DNA of 12,614 nt. It comes from an uncultured Lachnospiraceae bacterium (GTDB lineage Bacteria > Bacillota > Clostridia > Lachnospirales > Lachnospiraceae). The first letter of the stretch is position 1; each line of letters starts with the position of its first letter. The stretch spans positions 1 through 12,614 of the forward strand of contig CAMAHO010000046.1 in NCBI GenBank assembly GCA_945834545.1, given 5' to 3'. Below the pieces are notes generated by a model, which saw only the letters and a list, made by a program, of their open reading frames with translations, searched no databases and was not told the DNA's origin. This document shows positions 9,232 to 12,614 of this stretch, in pieces. The position numbers and the translations under genes are program-made.

Positions 9232-9591
9232 TTAATCAATCACTTTCACGCCTTCGACATAGATATTAATTTTATCAATGCCGATACCGGTAAACTCTTC
9301 CACCTTATATTTTACATTTTCCATAAGATTATTAGAAACTGCTAATATGCTGACACCATATGCGATGATGACATGAAAATCCAATACCAGCTTATTCTGA
9401 TGCATGGAAACCTGGATGCCTCTGGTAATACTTTCTTTTTTCAGCAGCTTAACCAAACCATCCTTCATGTTGATTCCGGCCATTCCAACAATACCAAAGC
9501 ATTCGACTGCCACAGAACCTGCATACTGTGCAATGACTTCTTTATCGATTGTAATATTTCCCAAATGGGTATTCATGTACGAACCTTTCAT
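9232..9591 (-). CDS. Asp23/Gls24 family envelope stress protein (YloU-like)
   Basis: This is a small cytosolic or membrane-associated protein of the Asp23/Gls24 family. The family is linked to cell-envelope stress, and one copy is regularly encoded just before fakA. The 119 residues have the family pattern: GNITIDKEVIAQYAG near the start, VECFGIVGMAG, then VSMHQNKLVLDFHVIIAYGVSI and a C-terminal VNIYVEGV-like strand (KINIYVEGVKVID). There is no signal peptide or transmembrane helix. ATG 9591 follows AGAAAGGA with about 9 nt spacing. ATG 9576, with AAAGG 7 nt upstream, is a possible alternative giving MNTHLGN. The TAA stop lies inside the fakA ribosome site, which suggests coupled translation. 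It is the first gene of the minus-strand operon, divergent from rpmB. Confidence 0.92.
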   Translation of the reverse strand: MKGSYMNTHLGNITIDKEVIAQYAGSVAVECFGIVGMAGINMKDGLVKLLKKESITRGIQVSMHQNKLVLDFHVIIAYGVSILAVSNNLMENVKYKVEEFTGIGIDKINIYVEGVKVID

Positions 9592-9655
9592 AAATTGCTT
9601 TCCTTTCTATAATGTTGATAGTGACAAAAGCAGTATACATACATTAACTTAAATC

Positions 9656-9664
9656 ACTATACCA
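9656..9664 (-). promoter_or_regulatory. Possible extended -10 promoter for the asp23-fakA operon
   Basis: On the minus strand TGG-TATAGT (9664-9656) fits an extended -10 (TGnTATAnT) about 65 nt before the asp23 start. The -35 position reads TTTCTT, which is poor, although the DNA upstream is rich in T and A tracts. A second -10-like TATACT occurs at 9637-9632. Neither is certain. Confidence 0.3.
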
Positions 9665-9734
9665 GTTTTTTGTGAAAAAAGAAACTAGATTTTTCAAAAA
9701 CTTTAATAGAAATGAAAAAAACAGTATTTTTTTC
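9665..9734. repeat. Cluster of A-tract/T-tract inverted repeats in the divergent control region
   Basis: Three short inverted repeats follow one another: T6-GTG-A6 (9666-9680), T5-C-A5 (9690-9700) and GAAAAAAA-CAGTA-TTTTTTTC (9714-9734). The last has 8-bp perfect arms and ends exactly at the proposed rpmB -35. Phased A and T tracts bend DNA and can act as UP elements for the RNA polymerase alpha subunit. That role is inferred. Confidence 0.5.
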
Positions 9735-9766
9735 TTGCTTTTTAAATTCTTTTCTGATAATATACT
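9735..9766 (+). promoter_or_regulatory. Probable rpmB promoter
   Basis: TTGCTT (9735-9740) is followed after 17 nt by TAATAT (9758-9763), which overlaps TATACT (9761-9766, 20-nt spacing). GATAAT (9756-9761) is a third -10 candidate. The boxes are individually moderate, but they sit directly after a long A/T-tract repeat and about 65-70 nt upstream of rpmB. The exact -10 cannot be decided by eye. Confidence 0.45.
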
Positions 9767-9796
9767 AATGTTGTGATTTTAACGAAGAAGATTTTG

Positions 9797-9810
9797 AATG
9801 CATATGCATT
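9797..9810. repeat. Perfect 14-bp palindrome AATGCATATGCATT in the rpmB leader
   Basis: The sequence is identical to its reverse complement. It lies in the 5' untranslated leader, about 8-10 nt before the AAGGAGGTG ribosome site of rpmB. In RNA it could fold as AAUGC-AUAU-GCAUU; in DNA it has the two-fold symmetry of a dimeric operator. Its role is unknown. Confidence 0.6.
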
Positions 9811-9832
9811 TGTCTATTAAGGAGGTGTCAAA

Positions 9833-10018
9833 ATGGCTAAGTGTGATGTTTGTGGTAAGGGCGTTCATTTTGGAAATAATGTAAGCCATTCTCATAGAAG
9901 AAGTAATGCAATTTGGAATTCCAATGTAAAGAGCGTTAAGTGTAAGGTTAACGGTGCTGCTAAGAGAATGCACGTTTGTACCAGTTGCTTAAGATCCGGC
10001 AAGGTTGAAAGAGCATAA
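9833..10018 (+). CDS. rpmB: Large ribosomal subunit protein bL28
   Basis: This is a structural protein of the 50S subunit. The 61-residue sequence is a typical bL28: MAKCDVCGKG start, FGNNVSHSHRRSN (13-25), SVKCKVNG (34-41) and MHVCTSCLRSGKVERA at the end. Cys4, Cys7, Cys49 and Cys52 form two CxxC pairs, so this is the zinc-binding (C+) form rather than the zinc-free paralogue that some Bacillota switch to when zinc is scarce. A very strong ribosome site (TAAGGAGGTG) precedes ATG 9833 by about 5 nt. It is the only plus-strand gene here and stands alone: it is divergent from asp23, and a strong intrinsic terminator follows 21 nt after its stop. Confidence 0.98.
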   Translation: MAKCDVCGKGVHFGNNVSHSHRRSNAIWNSNVKSVKCKVNGAAKRMHVCTSCLRSGKVERA

Positions 10019-10039
10019 GGATTTGTACCTAAAAATCAG

Positions 10040-10069
10040 GAACCCGTCAATTTGACGGGTTCTTTTTTT
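10040..10069 (+). terminator. Intrinsic terminator of rpmB, possibly bidirectional
   Basis: GAACCCGTCA (10040-10049) and TGACGGGTTC (10053-10062) form a perfect 10-bp GC-rich stem with a 3-nt loop, followed by T7 (10063-10069). On the minus strand the same stem is followed, after CTGA, by TTTTT, so it may also stop the convergent J-protein operon. Confidence 0.92.
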
Positions 10070-10595
10070 ACTCTTCCCTTTTACGCCTAAAGAATTCCTT
10101 GTTTATCATTGTGATTAATTCGCTGTCACCGCACATATTGTCCGGATGATAGATTTTCACTAAGTCACGGTATCTTTTTCTTAATGCTAAAGGGTCGTTT
10201 ACATTTTCAAAAAGCCTAGCAGCAACATTATCCGAGGAAGAAATAGAGGGCTCTTTGCTTTCAGTCCTGCCCTTTAATTGCTCATAGCGGCATTTCTCTT
10301 TTTCAAAGCTTTTTCGGTCTGCCTCTAACTGTTCGAAACCAGCTCGAAGAATCATCATCTTTTTGTCAAAGAAAAGGCTCTCCTCCTTCAAACGTTTCCG
10401 TTCAAGCTTTATTTGACGCTTTACAGTATCTACTTCCTTCCTAAAGCATACCTGATCCTGACGAAGCTTTTCCCTTGACTCTTTTATGCTCTTTTTTTCG
10501 TTTTCTAATCGTATGTTTTCCTCAAATAGCCAAAGCTTGGCCTCTTTTAAGGCATCCTCTTCCTTGGCTCCTATGATTTTGTTAAAATCTATCAT
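10068..10595 (-). CDS. Coiled-coil protein with a C-terminal J-domain-like module
   Basis: This 175-residue protein has an uncommon layout for a DnaJ relative. Residues about 12-112 are a charged, heptad-like coiled coil rich in Glu, Lys, Arg and Leu. A Ser-rich hinge (116-122, EPSISSS) follows. The last 45 residues resemble J-domain helices II and III: a basic helix (LRKRYRDLVKIY), the HPD motif at 150-152 (YHPDN) and a short helix III (SELITMINKEFFRRK). There is no Gly/Phe region, zinc finger or transmembrane segment. HPD is the residue set that stimulates DnaK ATPase, so a co-chaperone role is likely, with the coiled coil as a dimerisation or client arm. That is inferred. ATG 10595 has only a loosely spaced GAGGGA upstream, and the gene begins 19 nt after the small membrane peptide. 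The TAA stop lies inside the T-run of the convergent rpmB terminator. Confidence 0.85.
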   Translation of the reverse strand: MIDFNKIIGAKEEDALKEAKLWLFEENIRLENEKKSIKESREKLRQDQVCFRKEVDTVKRQIKLERKRLKEESLFFDKKMMILRAGFEQLEADRKSFEKEKCRYEQLKGRTESKEPSISSSDNVAARLFENVNDPLALRKRYRDLVKIYHPDNMCGDSELITMINKEFFRRKREE

Positions 10596-10614
10596 GAAAA
10601 CTGCATCTTCCCTC

Positions 10615-10758
10615 TTATTTACAGTAAAAACGATACCCTAAGAATAACAAAAGAAATACTAAAAGAAAGCCAATTATTTCATTTTTTATAAATAACATGG
10701 CTAACATCCCTATAGCAGCAAAAAATAAACAAATCGCCCAACACTTTTTCATGGTCAT
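10615..10758 (-). CDS. Small two-helix membrane peptide, 47 aa, unknown function
   Basis: I translated this short frame by hand. It begins MTMKKCWAICLF and ends LGYRFYCK. Two hydrophobic segments, about residues 6-24 and 28-44, are separated by a charged KNE turn, which predicts a helical hairpin in the membrane with basic residues at both ends. It fills the gap between gerW (30 nt upstream) and the J-protein gene (19 nt downstream), on the same strand and in the same operon. Evidence that it is real: it neatly fills an otherwise empty gap, its composition is membrane-like, and the stop is placed just before the next ribosome site. Against it: no good Shine-Dalgarno sequence precedes ATG 10758 or ATG 10752, so translation may depend on coupling to gerW. 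I recognise no family. Confidence 0.65.
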   Translation of the reverse strand: MTMKKCWAICLFFAAIGMLAMLFIKNEIIGFLLVFLLLFLGYRFYCK

Positions 10759-10788
10759 TTCGTTTCTTTTTGTTACTATAGTATGCAA

Positions 10789-11199
10789 CTACTTTGTTTC
10801 TTTTTCATCCGGAAAAGCAATTTCTATTGCTTCTTCTTCCGTTACAACCTCTTTTTCCTCTTTTTTCTTTGTAAATTTGTCAATGACATCCGGAACCAGA
10901 TCTAATACCTTGGTAATAGTGTCCTGATTCTTAATATTAACTAGCTTTGTGGTGCCATCTTTAATGACTAAAACTGCACTGGGAGTCATCTTGCCGCCAA
11001 TACCTCCGGCCCCCTGTCCACTGCCCTTCTGTGAATTGGAGCCTGCTCCTGCTCCAACTCCAAAGGAAACATCCACCAAGGGTAAAATAATCGTATCTCC
11101 TATGGTAGTTGCTTCGCCAACCACAGTTTTCGTGGACAACACAGTATCCATTCCTTTTAATAATGCTTCAATTACTCCCTGAAATTGATTGTCAGCCAT
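10789..11199 (-). CDS. gerW: GerW/YtfJ family sporulation protein
   Basis: GerW (YtfJ) is a small protein of spore-forming Bacillota. In Bacillus subtilis it is made in the forespore and needed for efficient spore germination. The 136 residues carry the family core: KTVVGEATTIGDTIILP (24-40), the glycine-rich SFGVGAGAGSNS (45-56), GQGAGGIGGKMTPSAVLVI (61-79, a GGxxGGxxTPxA-type motif) and an amphipathic C-terminal helix around 92-110. An acidic/basic tail (111-136) is specific to this protein. ATG 11199 has AAGGAG 7 nt upstream, inside the end of the DUF2953 gene, and the two frames overlap by 8 nt (ATGGCTGA). The ytfI-ytfJ order is the same as in Bacillus, which supports the call. No forespore-type (sigma-F/G) promoter is obvious immediately upstream. 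Confidence 0.93.
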   Translation of the reverse strand: MADNQFQGVIEALLKGMDTVLSTKTVVGEATTIGDTIILPLVDVSFGVGAGAGSNSQKGSGQGAGGIGGKMTPSAVLVIKDGTTKLVNIKNQDTITKVLDLVPDVIDKFTKKKEEKEVVTEEEAIEIAFPDEKETK

Positions 11200-12064
11200 C
11201 TTTGTTCTCCTTTTTTAACTTCCTATTCTTATGAACTTTAAGTACCTTTCTTATCTTACGCAATCTCTTATCCAAAAGAATCCTGAGGGCATTCCAAAGT
11301 ACGAAAGCTGGTAAGATACTGCCCTTTATCCAAATTTCACCCTCAAAAACAGGGTTTTCAAAGTCAGCATCGAATGTGAAATTTCGAAAGCCTCTTCGAT
11401 TACAGAATACCATGCCATATCCTGCCATTGCAAGACCTGTTATATCCGGTGTATTGCCTCCAAAATGGATGTACCCCTTTACCTTTTTGGGTAAGATGCC
11501 ACTTAAAATTTGTAGGAGGCGTTTCAAAGCATCCCGGATAAAACCCTGTGTAAACTCTGTTTCCACAAGATGTCGATAAAAGAGAAATTCTTTCTTTAAG
11601 TGTTTGCATCTCGTAAATATCGAGTCTTTTTCCTGAGTATTTTTGTCCTCCTGATGATTTTCAGTAACCGTTTCATTCTCTCGGTTTGCATCTTCATTGG
11701 TATTTTGGCTCTCGTAAGATATCTCTGAACCTTGTGGCAATGATTCACTCTCATCTGTCTTAGTTTCTTCACTGCAAGTTTTCTTATGCTCCTGCTGTTC
11801 TTGTGTTTTCGATTGTGTATTGGCTTTTGCCCTCTTCTTTCTTAAGGGAATACCAAATATACGAATCCTCACTTGCTCCTCACTTGGGTACTGAAACAGG
11901 AAATGGAGCAATCCTAGCAAATAATTAGCTTTTACAGAAATAAGCAATTCCTTCTCATGTTTCCTAAAGTGCAGCTTATATGTGACAGGGCAAACGAGGG
12001 CGAATAATAGAATTACGAATATAAGCAAAAGGAAATAGAGTAGTATCTTTAAAAATATCGACAT
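11192..12064 (-). CDS. DUF2953 membrane-anchored protein (YtfI-like)
   Basis: This is a 290-residue protein of the DUF2953/YtfI type, found beside ytfJ/gerW in spore formers. One N-terminal hydrophobic segment (about 4-25) anchors it to the membrane. A short conserved part (28-80) ends in FGIPLRKKR. Residues about 81-148 are a low-complexity, Glu/Gln/Asn/Ser/Thr-rich linker that is surely disordered. The conserved domain follows, with GYIHFGGNTPDITGLAMAGYGM (198-219, in two parts) and DFENPVFEGEIWIKGSI (234-250). A strongly basic tail (267-288) ends the protein. Molecular function is not established. ATG 12064 has AAGGAG 8 nt upstream. Its first 16 nt overlap the end of the preceding gene and its last 8 nt overlap gerW, so the three are probably translationally coupled. 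Confidence 0.85.
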   Translation of the reverse strand: MSIFLKILLYFLLLIFVILLFALVCPVTYKLHFRKHEKELLISVKANYLLGLLHFLFQYPSEEQVRIRIFGIPLRKKRAKANTQSKTQEQQEHKKTCSEETKTDESESLPQGSEISYESQNTNEDANRENETVTENHQEDKNTQEKDSIFTRCKHLKKEFLFYRHLVETEFTQGFIRDALKRLLQILSGILPKKVKGYIHFGGNTPDITGLAMAGYGMVFCNRRGFRNFTFDADFENPVFEGEIWIKGSILPAFVLWNALRILLDKRLRKIRKVLKVHKNRKLKKENKDG

Positions 12065-12375
12065 TTTACAAACTCCTTAAGCTTACAATCTCCCCGCTCC
12101 TTAATGCATTCCTTTGTAATCTGCGTGATCCAATCTATGGCCTGGTCATATTCCTTAAACAAACCTACTACGGAAATGGGATGACTATCATAATAAGAAA
12201 AAACAAGCTGGTTAGCTTTCATGACTTCCAATTCACCGGTTTTGTTCTCAGACAAATAAACCAGATATTCTCTGGCAAACATAGGCTTTTCTTCTATCTT
12301 CTTTTTCAGTTTATCCAGTTTCTTTGCTTTCATACCGTCCCCTAATTCCAAAGAGGAAGAAAAAATAACCTTCAT
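12049..12375 (-). CDS. Unknown 108-aa protein heading the ytfI-gerW operon
   Basis: I do not recognise this protein. From ATG 12375 it has 108 residues. A short beta start (MKVIFSSS) is followed by a lysine-rich helix (about 13-30, KAKKLDKLKKKIEEK). Alternating strands come next (REYLVYLSE, ELEVMKANQLVF), then an amphipathic helix (EYDQAIDWITQITKECI) and a basic cysteine-containing end (KCRYF). There is no signal peptide or membrane helix, so it is probably a small cytosolic alpha/beta protein. The frame extends three codons to GTG 12384. ATG 12375 has AGGTG about 6 nt upstream and seems slightly better, but the choice is open. It is the first gene after a good sigma-A-type promoter and overlaps the next gene by 16 nt, so its expression is tied to the DUF2953 and gerW genes. 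Confidence 0.8.
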   Translation of the reverse strand: MKVIFSSSLELGDGMKAKKLDKLKKKIEEKPMFAREYLVYLSENKTGELEVMKANQLVFSYYDSHPISVVGLFKEYDQAIDWITQITKECIKERGDCKLKEFVKCRYF

Positions 12376-12404
12376 ATGTTTCACCTATTCCAAAAGATAA
12401 GCAA

Positions 12405-12433
12405 AGTATACCATAAATCTGAATAATTGTAAC
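12405..12433 (-). promoter_or_regulatory. Promoter of the ytfI-gerW-J-protein operon
   Basis: On the minus strand GTTACA (12433-12428) and TATACT (12410-12405) are separated by 17 nt. TGG directly before TATACT gives an extended -10. It lies about 30 nt upstream of the first gene. This is a housekeeping sigma-A pattern and not a sporulation-sigma one. Confidence 0.7.
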
Positions 12434-12541
12434 TGTTTTTGAACATTCTTTAACCTATTTAAAAGAATTCTAACTCCCAAATCGAATTTTGTGCTGGCTA
12501 CGGATTTGGATTAAATTTCATTATCTGGATAAGCTGTTCAC

Positions 12542-12569
12542 TTGACAATCCGGTATTTCAATTTATACT
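12542..12569 (+). promoter_or_regulatory. Strong sigma-A-type promoter reading out of the right edge
   Basis: TTGACA (12542-12547, perfect) is followed after 16 nt by TATACT (12564-12569, five of six). It points right, divergent from the operon promoter at 12405-12433. Its gene lies beyond the window. An ATG at 12586 opens a frame to the edge but has no ribosome site, so I do not call a gene. The rest of the 12434-12614 stretch shows nothing I can identify. Confidence 0.65.
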
Positions 12570-12614
12570 TAATTATAGTAATATGATGGTAGTACAGAGT
12601 TTCAGTGCAGAATT

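Noticed and set aside
9798..9884. Upstream open frame (28 codons) starting in the rpmB leader palindrome and overlapping rpmB out of frame
   Set aside because: No convincing ribosome site precedes it, and its sequence after the leader is simply bL28 read in the wrong frame. A regulatory role cannot be supported from one sequence.
12498..12560. Short minus-strand stretch reading SSEQLIQIMKFNPNP before a stop, possible remnant of a coding end
   Set aside because: It is under 20 codons, is closed upstream by a stop, has no ribosome site and overlaps a near-consensus promoter on the other strand. Chance is the simplest explanation.
12586..12614. Possible gene start ATG at 12586 running off the right edge
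   Set aside because: There are only about nine codons, no Shine-Dalgarno sequence, and the start lies too close to the promoter -10 to be a usual leader. More sequence is needed to call it.
1..12614. CRISPR array, transposase, prophage or toxin-antitoxin system
   Set aside because: I looked for spaced direct repeats, terminal inverted repeats, integrase or transposase motifs and paired small toxin-type genes on both strands, and found none.

Overview
The window looks like a chromosomal core region of a low-GC, spore-forming member of the Bacillota, most likely class Clostridia and close to Lachnospiraceae. The reasons are strong AGGAGG-type ribosome sites, TTGACA/TATACT-type promoters, a GerW/YtfJ spore protein gene, an Asp23-FakA (YloU-YloV) pair divergent from rpmB, and AT-rich spacers. 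There is no sign of a mobile element, prophage, CRISPR array, tRNA or rRNA. Almost everything reads on the minus strand. The exceptions are rpmB and a promoter at the right edge.

Layout from left to right. (1) Positions 1-9591, minus strand, transcribed right to left: asp23 - fakA - [hairpin] - recG - degV/fakB-like - parE-like - parC-like - rsmD (cut by the left edge). Spacers are short (about 12-75 nt). A stem-loop that looks like a terminator or attenuator lies just upstream of recG. (2) Positions 9592-9832: an AT-rich divergent control region with A-tract/T-tract inverted repeats, the rpmB promoter and a 14-bp palindrome in the rpmB leader. (3) rpmB on the plus strand, ending in a strong intrinsic terminator. 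(4) Positions 10068-12375, minus strand, convergent with rpmB: unknown 108-aa gene - DUF2953 membrane protein (ytfI-like) - gerW/ytfJ - a 47-codon two-helix membrane peptide - a coiled-coil protein with a J-domain at its C-terminus. This set is tightly packed, with two gene overlaps, behind one good sigma-A-type promoter. (5) Positions 12434-12614 hold only a strong divergent promoter firing out of the window.

How the genes may work together. Region 1 combines a fatty-acid kinase (FakA), a DegV-type fatty-acid carrier that could be its partner, a branch-migration helicase (RecG) and a complete type IIA topoisomerase (A and B subunits), followed by an rRNA methyltransferase. The rpmB/asp23/fakA/recG order is an old Bacillota arrangement. 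The degV-parE-parC block between recG and rsmD looks like a lineage-specific addition. Region 4 is a sporulation-associated ytfI-ytfJ pair extended by three poorly described genes: the small membrane peptide, the inverted-architecture J-protein and the unknown lead gene. These are the most likely source of undescribed biology here; the rest is conserved housekeeping. Two start sites deserve correction: ATG at 2521 for parC, and GTG at 9218 for fakA.
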